64,000 bases of DNA from Kangiella marina (lineage in GTDB: Bacteria; Pseudomonadota; Gammaproteobacteria; Enterobacterales; Kangiellaceae): positions 682,001 through 746,000 of the forward strand of contig NZ_BAABFV010000002.1 of NCBI RefSeq assembly GCF_039541235.1, written 5' to 3'. How positions within the stretch are numbered: position 1 is the stretch's first letter; every line of letters starts with the position of its first letter. A program made the translations under genes and the position numbers. The notes beneath the pieces are model-generated. The model was not told the origin of the DNA and made no database searches. It worked only from the letters and a program-made list of their open reading frames with translations. Shown piece after piece: positions 46,197 to 57,213 of the stretch.

Positions 46197-46314
46197 TTTG
46201 ATTTGGATGATGTTTATTTCAGAGATTCAAATTTAACAAGAAAAAAAACAGGTTTCAGGATGAGATTCAAAAACTCTTCCTCAGGATAAAGTCGGTTAAC
46301 GTCTTGCCTTTTTA

Positions 46315-46341
46315 TGGTGGCTGAGTAAACTACAGCCACCA
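46315..46341 (+). other. Hairpin in the queA upstream region
   Basis: TGGTGGCTG (46315-46323) pairs perfectly with CAGCCACCA (46333-46341) around AGTAAACTA, 39 nt before the queA ATG. No T run follows. It could be a leader element or protein site. It does not match the preQ1 riboswitch patterns I know. Confidence 0.5.
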
Positions 46342-46380
46342 AATATCGACTGCGAGTGACCCCGTAAGGTCAGAAGCATA

Positions 46381-48572
<2,192 letters not shown>

Positions 48573-48616
48573 CTTTTTGATTTTAGTTGTTTTAATTTAA
48601 ACAGAGGAAACAATAA

Positions 48617-48937
48617 ATGTTATTAGCAACAGCAGGTGCGGCGCCTCAAGGTGGCGGTTTAATGAGCTTCTTGGTTATGTTCGTACCATTAATCTTAATC
48701 ATGTATTTCATGATGATTCGTCCACAACAAAAGAAAATGAAGCAGCACAAAGAGATGATGGGCGGCTTAGAAAAGGGTGATGAAGTGATGACTACTGGTG
48801 GTATCATCGGCAAAGTCAGCAAAATTAAAGAAGATTATGTGGTTTTGAGTTTGTCTGAAGGTATGGAAATCAAATTCCAAAAAGCATCAATTGCGCAGAC
48901 ACTTCCTAAAGGCACGATTAAATCTATTGAAGAATAA
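48617..48937 (+). CDS. yajC: Sec translocon accessory subunit YajC
   Basis: A small single-span membrane protein of 106 residues associated with SecDF. A glycine-rich N terminus leads into the helix LMSFLVMFVPLILIMYFMMI, then the signature RPQQKKMKQHKEMM and the domain LEKGDEVMTTGGIIGKV. AGAGGAAA precedes the ATG. It is in the expected place before secD. Confidence 0.96.
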   Translation: MLLATAGAAPQGGGLMSFLVMFVPLILIMYFMMIRPQQKKMKQHKEMMGGLEKGDEVMTTGGIIGKVSKIKEDYVVLSLSEGMEIKFQKASIAQTLPKGTIKSIEE

Positions 48938-49002
48938 TGCACAAAGTCCGACAAACGTTGGGCTTTCTTGTATTTAAAAGATTTATAACAACAGGCTAAA
49001 TT

Positions 49003-50931
49003 ATGTTCGTCAATCAACCAAATCAACAGCAGTTGCCAATCAATACTTACCCAAAGTGGAAGTATGTATTGATCATTGTTTTGTTGGCACTCGCTTTTTT
49101 ATACGCATCGCCCAATATTTTTGGTAAAGATCCAGCGGTACAGCTTTCGGGTTTACGGGATGCTGTGATCACTCAGGCTCAGCTTGAAGAGATTCAAACA
49201 GCGTGGGAAGAAAACGGTGTCGAGGCTCTTAGTGTTAAACCTAAAACAATCGGTGACGCGGGCACTCAACAAGTGGTTGCGCGTTTTAAGAAAGACGCTG
49301 ACCAACTGAAAGCGCGTGAATTAGCGAATGATATTCTTAACCCGACGCTGAAAAACCAAAATTACGTGACTGCTTTAAACTTAGCTCCATCAACCCCGGA
49401 GTGGTTGGCGAATATTGGTGGTGAGCCAATGAAGCTCGGACTTGATTTGCGCGGTGGTATTCACTTCTTGATGCAGGTTGATATGGATCAAGCGCTTAAG
49501 CGTCAACAAGATCAATTACGCCGAGACTTTATTGATACTCTAACCGAACAAGAGCCTTCGATTCGTGGCCGCGTAGAGCCGATTGAAAATGGCATGTTGT
49601 TAAGTTTCCGCAGTCAGGAAGATGCTGAAAGAGCTTACGAGGCACTATTTAAGGATCATACTGGCAGAATCGATTTGCAGCTTTCTGAAAAAGGTGGCCG
49701 CCCAATTATTCGCGGTACTTTAAACCCGCAAAAGCTACAAGAGATCAAAGATAATGCGATTGATCAGAACCGCATTATTCTAAGCACTCGTGTTAATTCA
49801 TTGGGTGTTGCGGAGCCACTTATTCAGCGCCAAGGTGCTGATCGTATCGTGGTTCAATTACCAGGTGTTCAAGACTCGGCTTTAGCAAAACAGATATTGG
49901 GCGCGACGGCGACTCTTGAATTCCGTTTGGTCAATCATGAAGCTGACGTTATTTCTGCGCAAAATGGACGTGTTCCAAGTGGCAGCAAATTGTTTGAGTC
50001 TGAGTCTGGTTATTTAGTTGTTTATGATGAAGTGGAAGTTTCTGGTGAACATCTAACCAACGCTACCGCAAGCTATGACCCTCAAACCAATGAGCCAATG
50101 GTATCGGTTCGCTTGGACGGCGAAGGTGGTTCTAAAATGACCAGAACCACAACCTCAAACGTTGGCAATCAACTGGCAATGATTCTCAAGGAATCACGAC
50201 CTATTTTTGATATTAAAGATGGAAAACGTGTACTGGTAGGCTCTGAGCTTGAAGAGCGTTTAATCAGTGCTCCAAACATTAACGGCCCATTCGGAAGCCG
50301 CTTCCAAATTACTGGGCGCTTCACTGAAGCTGAAACACGAGACCTTGCGACAAAGCTTCGTTCTGGTGCTTTGATTGCTCCGACATTTATTGTCGAGGAA
50401 CGAACGATCGGCGCTACTTTGGGTGAAGAAAACATCCAGAAAGGTGTCACTTCCGTTATTATCGGTTTTGCTTTAGTTCTGGGCTTCATGTTGGTGTATT
50501 ACAAGCTGTTTGGTGTGGTGGCTAATGTTGCCTTAACATTAAACCTTGTCATGATTGTTTGTGTGATGTCCTTGATGGGAGCGACACTAACCCTACCAGG
50601 CATCGCGGGTATCGTATTAACGGTTGGTATGGCCGTTGATGCCAACGTGCTGATTTTCGAGCGTATTCGCGAAGAATTAAGAGCGGGGGTACGTCCAGCA
50701 CAGGCGATCGATAAAGGTTATGGCCATGCACTTTCGACCATTGCTGATGCGAATATTACGACAGCGATTGCTGCAATTATCCTTTTCGCAATTGGTACCG
50801 GCCCCGTTAAAGGTTTCGCAATTACCTTGTTCATTGGTATCTTGACGTCAATGTTTACTGCCATCTTTGTCAGTAGAGGTATTGTTAACCTTATGTACGG
50901 TGGTCGAACCGTCAAAAAGCTATCAATATAG
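49003..50931 (+). CDS. secD: Protein translocase subunit SecD
   Basis: RND-type partner of SecF that uses proton motive force to help periplasmic release of secreted proteins. The 642 residues have TM1 near 25-45, a periplasmic domain with LGLDLRGGIHFLMQVD and VQLPGVQD, and a five-helix C-terminal block with GFALVLGFMLVYYKLFG, MAVDANVLIFERIREELRAG and ALSTIADANITTAIAAIIL. It is somewhat longer than E. coli SecD (615). secF follows 13 nt downstream. Confidence 0.96.
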   Translation: MFVNQPNQQQLPINTYPKWKYVLIIVLLALAFLYASPNIFGKDPAVQLSGLRDAVITQAQLEEIQTAWEENGVEALSVKPKTIGDAGTQQVVARFKKDADQLKARELANDILNPTLKNQNYVTALNLAPSTPEWLANIGGEPMKLGLDLRGGIHFLMQVDMDQALKRQQDQLRRDFIDTLTEQEPSIRGRVEPIENGMLLSFRSQEDAERAYEALFKDHTGRIDLQLSEKGGRPIIRGTLNPQKLQEIKDNAIDQNRIILSTRVNSLGVAEPLIQRQGADRIVVQLPGVQDSALAKQILGATATLEFRLVNHEADVISAQNGRVPSGSKLFESESGYLVVYDEVEVSGEHLTNATASYDPQTNEPMVSVRLDGEGGSKMTRTTTSNVGNQLAMILKESRPIFDIKDGKRVLVGSELEERLISAPNINGPFGSRFQITGRFTEAETRDLATKLRSGALIAPTFIVEERTIGATLGEENIQKGVTSVIIGFALVLGFMLVYYKLFGVVANVALTLNLVMIVCVMSLMGATLTLPGIAGIVLTVGMAVDANVLIFERIREELRAGVRPAQAIDKGYGHALSTIADANITTAIAAIILFAIGTGPVKGFAITLFIGILTSMFTAIFVSRGIVNLMYGGRTVKKLSI

Positions 50932-50944
50932 GTAGAGGTGAATT

Positions 50945-51883
50945 ATGCAAATTTTAAATAAAGAGACCAATATTGATTTCTTGAAGTTGCGCAAATTCGC
51001 AATGGTGTTATCTATATTGTTAATTGTTGGGTCAATTACTTCATTCTTTACCAAAGGATTGAACTATGGCCTAGATTTTACAGGCGGTACTTTGATTGAA
51101 GTCGGCTATGAGCAAGATGCTGATATTCCTAAGATTCATGAACAGTTAGAAGGGATTGATATCAATGGTGCTGTGGTACAAAACTTTGGTTCAGCCAAGA
51201 TTGTACAAATCCGTATGCCACAACAGGATCACATCGAAAACGCCAAAGTCGGTGACGAAGTGCTAGCGGCTTTGCGTTCTGGTGGTGATGCTGTGACTAA
51301 GCGAGATCAGTCATTTGTCGGCCCGGTCATTGGTGAAGAGCTAAAAGAAAAGGGCGGCCTCGCAATGATTGTCGCCTTAATCTGTATCATGATTTATGTG
51401 GCGCTACGTTTTGAGTGGAAGTTCTCTGTAGGTTCGGTCATGGCATTGGCGCATGACGTCATCATCATTGTAGGCTTCTTTTCGATAACAGCGGTAGAGT
51501 TTGATTTAACCGTATTGGCAGCGCTACTGGCGGTCATTGGTTATTCCTTGAACGATACCATCGTTGTCTTTGACCGAATTCGTGAAAACTTCTTAAGAAT
51601 GCGAAAAGGATCATCGGAAGATGTGGTTAATACATCACTCAATCAAACTTTGTCGCGTACCTTAATGACCTCGATAACAACATTGTTGGTATTGTTGGCG
51701 TTGTTCTTTTACGGCGGGCAGACGATTCACTCTTTCGCAGAGGCATTAATCGTCGGTGTGTTCATTGGTACTTATTCTTCGATTTATGTCGCAAGTCCTG
51801 TCGCTCTATTATTAGGTGTTAAAAAAGAAGACCTGATGCCACCTGAAGTTGAAAAAGAAGGTGAAGAGTTTGATATGCCTTAG
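50945..51883 (+). CDS. secF: Protein translocase subunit SecF
   Basis: The 312 residues have TM1 near 16-36, GLNYGLDFTGGTLIEVGY at the start of the periplasmic domain, and the conserved membrane motifs VIGYSLNDTIVVFDRIREN and SLNQTLSRTLMTSITTLLVL. It forms the SecDF complex with the preceding gene. GTAGAGGTGA precedes ATG 50945. A strong terminator ends the queA-secF group. Confidence 0.96.
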   Translation: MQILNKETNIDFLKLRKFAMVLSILLIVGSITSFFTKGLNYGLDFTGGTLIEVGYEQDADIPKIHEQLEGIDINGAVVQNFGSAKIVQIRMPQQDHIENAKVGDEVLAALRSGGDAVTKRDQSFVGPVIGEELKEKGGLAMIVALICIMIYVALRFEWKFSVGSVMALAHDVIIIVGFFSITAVEFDLTVLAALLAVIGYSLNDTIVVFDRIRENFLRMRKGSSEDVVNTSLNQTLSRTLMTSITTLLVLLALFFYGGQTIHSFAEALIVGVFIGTYSSIYVASPVALLLGVKKEDLMPPEVEKEGEEFDMP

Positions 51884-51927
51884 GCTGAATTAATGTAAGT
51901 TATTGGAAATTTGATATTTTCCTTGAA

Positions 51928-51960
51928 CGGCTTAGAATGAAAGTTCTAAGCCGTTTTTTA
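51928..51960 (+). terminator. secF terminator
   Basis: CGGCTTAGAA (51928-51937) pairs perfectly with TTCTAAGCCG (51944-51953), followed by TTTTTTA. It lies 17 nt upstream of the mscS-type ATG. Confidence 0.9.
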
Positions 51961-51977
51961 TTATAATAGGAACTCAT

Positions 51978-53132
51978 ATGGCAGATGAAGGCTCGAAAAA
52001 AGAATCCGTTGATACCAGTAGTCAAGTAGCAGAGGAAATGCTGAGTGATATGAAGTCAAACCTGCCGGATGCAATTGTTCCTTTATGGCAAAGTTTGGAA
52101 TCCAATCCTTGGCTATTAGCCGCTTCAGTTGTGGTGGTTGGTTTTGTCATAGCGAAACTGGCTCAATGGATATTTCGTAGTGTGCTTGGTAAATTAGCCA
52201 GCAAAACCTCAAACGATTTTGATGATAAGTTTTATCAAATCTTAGCAAAGTCGATTTATGCCATTGTCTTTAATATCGCACTATTATTAGCCGTTGAAGC
52301 GCTGAAGTTCTCGTCTTCCGTTGATACTTTTTTAAAGCGCTTTGTTATTACGTTGCTAATTCTTTCTTTGATGGGAAAACTATTAAAGGTCACAAGAATC
52401 ATCCTCGAAGCATTTTCTCAGAAGGAAAACCGCTTCAAGTTTATTGATGAACGTACCATCCCAATTTTAGACATTACCACTAAAATATTGATTGTCGGTG
52501 CCGCTCTTTATGTGATGTTTATTTCCTGGGGAATTAACCCAACGGCATGGTTAGCTTCAGCAGGTATCATTGGTATCGCGGTAGGTTTTGCTGCAAAAGA
52601 CACATTAGCAAACCTTTTTGCTGGTTTCTTTATCGTTGCTGACTCTCCCTATAAGCTCGGTGATTACATTATTTTGGATACTGGTGAAAGAGGGCGTGTT
52701 ACTCATGTTGGGATCCGTAGTACACGCTTATTAACTCGGGATGATGTTGAGATTACTATTCCTAACTCAGTCATGGGCAATGCCAAAATCGTTAATGAAA
52801 GTGGCGGGCCTTGGGAAAAAACTCGTCTCCGAATCAATGTGGGTGTTTCCTATGACAGTGACTTGGAAAAAGTTCATGATGTCTTGATGGCGATGGTCGC
52901 TGACAATGCTGATTTATGCTCAAGCCCTGAGCCGCGAGTTCGTTACCGTAATTTTGGTGGCTCCAGCATAGACTTGCAGTTTATGGCATGGATTGAAAGA
53001 CCAGAGCAAAAAGGTTTGATATCGCATAAACTTATCATGCAAATTCATAAGTTGTTCAATGAGAACAATATTGAAATCCCCTACAGCAAACAGGATTTAT
53101 ATGTTAAAGAGTGGCCTAGTTCTCCTGAGTAG
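51978..53132 (+). CDS. MscS-family small-conductance mechanosensitive channel
   Basis: A 384-residue inner-membrane channel. About four hydrophobic segments precede the pore helix, which reads WLASAGIIGIAVGFAAKDTLANLFAGFFI, the Gly/Ala-packed MscS TM3. A beta-domain with SPYKLGDYI and DVEITIPNSVMGNAKIVNESG follows, then an alpha-beta C-terminal part. The N-terminal extension of about 40 acidic or polar residues is longer than in E. coli MscS (286). It would vent solutes during osmotic downshock. The last 32 nt overlap the next gene. Confidence 0.92.
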   Translation: MADEGSKKESVDTSSQVAEEMLSDMKSNLPDAIVPLWQSLESNPWLLAASVVVVGFVIAKLAQWIFRSVLGKLASKTSNDFDDKFYQILAKSIYAIVFNIALLLAVEALKFSSSVDTFLKRFVITLLILSLMGKLLKVTRIILEAFSQKENRFKFIDERTIPILDITTKILIVGAALYVMFISWGINPTAWLASAGIIGIAVGFAAKDTLANLFAGFFIVADSPYKLGDYIILDTGERGRVTHVGIRSTRLLTRDDVEITIPNSVMGNAKIVNESGGPWEKTRLRINVGVSYDSDLEKVHDVLMAMVADNADLCSSPEPRVRYRNFGGSSIDLQFMAWIERPEQKGLISHKLIMQIHKLFNENNIEIPYSKQDLYVKEWPSSPE

Positions 53133-53724
53133 TTTCTACTTAGTCTTCTGTTCGAGTCACTCTTTCGCAGAGAGCGTGTTGGCTGAACAGGAGACTTACA
53201 GTGAGCTTGAGGAAGCATCCTATAACCTATGCGGTAATAGTGAAAGAACCAGGTTGCTGGCACAATTAATCGTAGAAGACTCGGATCAATTGCGCGAGAG
53301 CCTTCAGTGCAATGAACAGTTGGCAAGTATCGCTCAATCAAAAGCCGAAGAAATGGCTAGTCAGGGAAAAGTGAGTCACTACGGAATCGAAGGAGGCCCT
53401 GACAGAAGGCTTATGGCATCAGGATATCGATTATATTTACCAGACGATGCCATTGAAGGCAATCACGTTGAAGCTGTGCAGGGAGGTTATTCTTCAGCCT
53501 ATGACGTTTTAGATAACTTCAAAAATTCATACCAACATAGAGTGCATTTATTCGGAGAGCATGCTTTCTTTCTACAGCAAGACGAGATTGGAGTCGGGTA
53601 TGCCAGTAATTGGGATACCCCTCATGTAGACTATTGGGTGGTGTATATCGCAAGTCAAAAACATCCTGACGCTGATAAAAATGTTAAACCAGCGTCAAGC
53701 GAAAAGCAAAGCGATAACAAGTAG
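53101..53724 (+). CDS. CAP/SCP-domain secreted protein
   Basis: A 207-residue protein. ATG 53101 gives a signal peptide (MLKSGLVLLSSFYLVFCSSHSFA) and overlaps the end of the channel gene in another frame by 32 nt. The mature part has the CAP-superfamily pattern: CNEQLASIAQSKAEEMASQGKVSHYGIEG, a GNHVEAVQGG segment and FKNSYQHRVHLFGEHAF, then IGVGYASNWDTPHVDYWVVYIAS. CAP proteins are extracytoplasmic; the bacterial roles are mostly unknown. The overlap suggests translational coupling to the channel gene. Confidence 0.8.
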   Translation: MLKSGLVLLSSFYLVFCSSHSFAESVLAEQETYSELEEASYNLCGNSERTRLLAQLIVEDSDQLRESLQCNEQLASIAQSKAEEMASQGKVSHYGIEGGPDRRLMASGYRLYLPDDAIEGNHVEAVQGGYSSAYDVLDNFKNSYQHRVHLFGEHAFFLQQDEIGVGYASNWDTPHVDYWVVYIASQKHPDADKNVKPASSEKQSDNK

Positions 53725-53754
53725 TCGTAGATAAGCAGTTCCTGCTTTCTGTGA

Positions 53755-55152
53755 TTACTTTACCACTTCAGGCTTTCTATCCTTTGTCGTATTAACGACT
53801 TTGTAACAAGGGACATAGTCTTTGGCATTCAGCTTCATGCGTTTTTGAATCACGAAAGCTTCAAGCAGAGCATCCATCTGCTCCATAATATGAGAGTCTC
53901 CTTGAATTTCATAGGGACCATGTTTAGCAACTTCTCTGATGCCTTTCTCTTTAACATTACCCGAGACAATGCCGGAGAAGGCTTTTCTCAAATTTGCGGC
54001 AAGCAGGTGTGTCGGTTGATCCTTGCTCAAGTTTAATTGACGCATATTTTCATGGGTTGGTATGAACTCTTCCTGGAATCCCCATAATATTTTTAACTGC
54101 CAGTTAAAGTGGTATGCATCGTGAACTTTTTTGCGGTACTCACGCACGTCTGCAACACCTTTTTGCACAGCTTTGGCAACGCCAACGGGGTCATCAATTA
54201 TTATCTGGTACTTACTTTGTGCTTCTGCGCCCAGAGTGTCTCCAATAAACCGATCAATGCGCTCGAAATAGGGAGCTGATGCCTTGGGTCCAGTAAATAT
54301 CAAAGGGAAAGGAGTGTCTTTATTATCGGGGTGTAATAGGATTCCGAGTATGTAAAGAATTTCCTCTGCTGTACCGACCCCACCAGGAAAAACAACGAAG
54401 CAGTGTCCTAAGCGAACGAAGGCCTCTAATCGTTTTTCAATATCTGGCATGATTATCAATTCATTGACGATGGGATTTGGAGACTCTGCGGCAATAATGC
54501 CAGGTTCGGTAATGCCGATATAGCGTCCGTTGTTAATCCTCTGCTTAGAGTGACCGATCAAGGCGCCCTTCATGGGGCCTTTCATCGCTCCTATGCCGCA
54601 CCCAGTTATAATATCGAAACCTCTTAGCCCAAGCCGATAACCGACTTCTTTGCTGTATTGGTATTCAAATTCAGGTATGGCATGACCGCCCCAGCAAACA
54701 ACCATATTGGGATCATAACCAGGACGCAGGGCCTTAGCATTTCTTAAAATATGAAAAATAGCATTGGTGCAGCCGTTGCTAGAATTAAAGTCAATCCGAG
54801 CATTGGACTCAAGTTCTTGCTTTAGAAATACAATGTCTCGTAGAACGCTAAAAACCTGCTCCTTGAGCCCTTGGATCATGATACCGTCGACCAGAGCTGT
54901 ACTTGGAGCATTCTTGATTTTAAGTTTGACGCCTTTATTTAGCTGTAGAACTTCCACATCAAAGTGTTTTAATTGCTCATTATGATAGCTAATTTCATCA
55001 GTGATATGGGTGCTGTTCAGAACTGCCAAGATACACTTTTTAAAGAGCTGATGGTCACCATCCTTAGAGTCCTCACTTAACCTAGCGATTTCATCGTTTG
55101 TCAGTAATTCCAGGCCGGATTCTGCAGTAATTTCTATATCTATGTGCTTCAT
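53755..55152 (-). CDS. ppnN: Pyrimidine/purine nucleotide 5'-monophosphate nucleosidase (PpnN/YgdH)
   Basis: A LOG-family enzyme that hydrolyses nucleoside monophosphates to base and ribose 5-phosphate; E. coli PpnN is stimulated by (p)ppGpp. The 465 residues are close to YgdH (454). The active-site motif is CFVVFPGGVGTAEEILYILG near 257-276, preceded by GGHAIPEFEYQYSKEVGYRLG and GCGIGAMKGPMKGALIGHSK. N- and C-terminal extensions of the PpnN type flank the core. It is convergent with the CAP gene. Confidence 0.93.
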   Translation of the reverse strand: MKHIDIEITAESGLELLTNDEIARLSEDSKDGDHQLFKKCILAVLNSTHITDEISYHNEQLKHFDVEVLQLNKGVKLKIKNAPSTALVDGIMIQGLKEQVFSVLRDIVFLKQELESNARIDFNSSNGCTNAIFHILRNAKALRPGYDPNMVVCWGGHAIPEFEYQYSKEVGYRLGLRGFDIITGCGIGAMKGPMKGALIGHSKQRINNGRYIGITEPGIIAAESPNPIVNELIIMPDIEKRLEAFVRLGHCFVVFPGGVGTAEEILYILGILLHPDNKDTPFPLIFTGPKASAPYFERIDRFIGDTLGAEAQSKYQIIIDDPVGVAKAVQKGVADVREYRKKVHDAYHFNWQLKILWGFQEEFIPTHENMRQLNLSKDQPTHLLAANLRKAFSGIVSGNVKEKGIREVAKHGPYEIQGDSHIMEQMDALLEAFVIQKRMKLNAKDYVPCYKVVNTTKDRKPEVVK

Positions 55153-55269
55153 TAAAAGTTAACTCTGCCTTTTGTTTATTGTTCTACCTTTAATATCACT
55201 CTAGTGTAATCACCTCTGGTAAGCAATAGCTTTAATATGACAACGATTATGACAGTTATGTGTCATGAA

Positions 55270-55776
55270 TTAATTATTTGAAGAGCACCTGTCGAGGAGT
55301 TTTCTGGTGTCACTTTTTATGGTTGTTCGTCCAGACTTGCTGACGACAACGGCACGATGAAGTTTGTCGTTAGACTCATGGCATAGATACAAGGTGCCAT
55401 TTTGATGGTGTGTAAAGCCGGTTGGTGCAAAGGTCAACGCTTTTTTGTTCTGAAAGGCAGACCAAGTAACGGATGCATAGTTTCCGGACAGCTTTGATCT
55501 GTAGATGAGAGCTTTGCTGTCTTTGGCTAACACGCTCAGTGTAGACCAGTTTCGATTACAGGAACTATCTTCAATTTGACCACAAATGACTAGATACGTT
55601 TTGTCGGTGATGGCTTTGCTTCGCGTGGTACTGATGAGTGTTTTGACGGTAAGCACGTCAGTACTAACCTTGTTTTTTTCAATCATATCACTCAATGATG
55701 GTGTTGCTACTGCAGTTACGATGCTCAAAATAGCAAGTGATACTAAGAGCTCGGGCAGGGTAAATCCTTTTACCAT
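55270..55776 (-). CDS. fimT: Type IV minor pseudopilin, GspH/FimT family
   Basis: A 168-residue prepilin. ATG 55776 is preferred because GGAAG precedes it and it leaves the short leader MVKG before the cleavage site G^FTLPELLVSLAIL, with the conserved Glu5. A longer frame extends 10 codons upstream. The globular part has two late cysteines (LYLCHES, LLDRCSSNN) and an internal VICGQ...CNRNW pair, which could form disulfides. In Pseudomonas, fimT follows pilS-pilR and starts a minor-pilin operon; here it stands alone before ppnN. Confidence 0.85.
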   Translation of the reverse strand: MVKGFTLPELLVSLAILSIVTAVATPSLSDMIEKNKVSTDVLTVKTLISTTRSKAITDKTYLVICGQIEDSSCNRNWSTLSVLAKDSKALIYRSKLSGNYASVTWSAFQNKKALTFAPTGFTHHQNGTLYLCHESNDKLHRAVVVSKSGRTTIKSDTRKLLDRCSSNN

Positions 55777-55884
55777 GATACTTCCAAGTAAGCTGTTTGA
55801 GCACACACTCTAGTAAACACCAAGGACTTTGTCTTTAGGAGTTTACGCCTTCACTCTGTAGGAGATTTCTGACTTTAGAGGGGA

Positions 55885-57201
55885 TTATTGTATTCCGAGT
55901 TTTTTCATTTTATAGCGGATGGTCCTAAAGCTAATTTGTAAGTGCTTTGCCGCTTCAGTACGGTTCCAACGTGTGTACTCGAGTGCCTTTTCAATTTCAC
56001 GGCGCTCGATAGCTTCAAGAAACTGATCGAGAGGCTGGTTGCCTCTATCAAGCTCGTCCAAACTATCGCCTGACTCATCAGGACTAGTATCCATGAGAAT
56101 TAAGTCTTCGGGTTCTATTTTTTCACCTGACGAGAGAGTGCAGGCTTTAAGTAAAGCGTTTTCCATTTCTCGATAGTTAAAGTTAAAGTCATGCTCTAGT
56201 AATTTTTTTAAAGTGGCGGGGCTGAGTGATTTATTGCTTCGAAAGTCCTCTAGGTAAGAGTTAGCAATGGCCTCTAAGTCATTTTTACGCTCTCTAAGTG
56301 GCGGTATGGTTAGATTGATAACATTGATTCTAAAGTAAAGGTCTTCCCGTAACTGCCCCTGTTTAACGAGTTTACATAAATCTGTTTCAGTACATACGAT
56401 GAGTCTAATGTCGAGCATGGCGGGTTCAGCGTCATCACCTAGTGAGTAACTTTTGTCCTCTATAGATTGCAATAAACGTTTTTGTAAAGGCAGGGTCAAG
56501 AGGTGTAGGTTGCTGATAACAAGTGTTCCTTCGTCGGCACGACTTAGGAAGCTTTGACAGGATTGATCGTTATGAAATAAAAGTTTTTCAAGCGTGGACG
56601 CGTCGTGTGCTTCTAAGTCTAAAAAAACGAGGGCGTTATTCGCTCGAGAACTTTGCTGATGAATGACTTTAGCTAGACCTTCTTTCTCGGTGCCAGGCTC
56701 ACCAATAATTACCACGGGAGCTTGTGAGCCTTTTACTTTGGCGATATTTTTTCTCAAGCTTGTAGCATAGGTGTCGTCACCTGCAAAGACTTTGTAGATA
56801 GCTTCCTTCTTAGGCTCCTCTTGTTGAGCGCTAAATTTGAAAGCGTGCTTTAGCAGTTGTCTTAAGTGGTTGAGGTCTATCGGTTTCGATAAGAAGTCAA
56901 ATGCACCAAGCTTCATCGCTTCAATGGCTTTTTCTGTCGTGCTGTACGCTGTGATTACCGCTATCGGCATATGTGGGTAGTGCTTTTTTGTGTAGCGAAC
57001 GAGATCCAATCCATTGCCATCTGGAAGCTTTAAGTCCGTTAAGCAGAAATTAAAAGACTGCTCTTCCATGGCTGACTTTGCTTCCGAGATATTCTTGCAA
57101 CTAACAACGTCTAGCTTCATCTGAACTAAAGTCATTGTTAGCAAATGACGAATATCTGCTTCGTCATCAATGATTATCACTTTGGGCTGCGACTCACTCA
57201 T
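55885..57201 (-). CDS. pilR: PilR-like NtrC-family response regulator with degenerate AAA+ domain
   Basis: The 438 residues have a receiver domain with phosphoacceptor Asp56 (TDLKLPDGNG) and Lys near 106 (FLSKPID), a central AAA+-type domain and a Fis helix-turn-helix (RTEAAKHLQISFRTIRYKM near 414-432). The central domain is damaged at key points. Walker A reads GEPGTEKE (167-174, Glu for the third Gly). The GAFTGA loop expected around 205-220 is absent and shortened (LLFHNDQSCQSFLS). Walker B reads EGTLVISN instead of GGTLFLDE. The arginine region LREDLYFRINV is kept. Such a protein is unlikely to remodel sigma54 polymerase. Context (pilS, fimT) supports PilR origin. AAGGA precedes ATG 57201. 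Confidence 0.88.
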   Translation of the reverse strand: MSESQPKVIIIDDEADIRHLLTMTLVQMKLDVVSCKNISEAKSAMEEQSFNFCLTDLKLPDGNGLDLVRYTKKHYPHMPIAVITAYSTTEKAIEAMKLGAFDFLSKPIDLNHLRQLLKHAFKFSAQQEEPKKEAIYKVFAGDDTYATSLRKNIAKVKGSQAPVVIIGEPGTEKEGLAKVIHQQSSRANNALVFLDLEAHDASTLEKLLFHNDQSCQSFLSRADEGTLVISNLHLLTLPLQKRLLQSIEDKSYSLGDDAEPAMLDIRLIVCTETDLCKLVKQGQLREDLYFRINVINLTIPPLRERKNDLEAIANSYLEDFRSNKSLSPATLKKLLEHDFNFNYREMENALLKACTLSSGEKIEPEDLILMDTSPDESGDSLDELDRGNQPLDQFLEAIERREIEKALEYTRWNRTEAAKHLQISFRTIRYKMKKLGIQ

Positions 57202-57213
57202 TCGACGTCCTTG

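Noticed and set aside
46315-46341. Hairpin before queA as a tRNA anticodon-arm mimic for Tgt
   Set aside because: The 9-nt loop AGTAAACTA contains no UGU target and is not a 7-nt anticodon loop.
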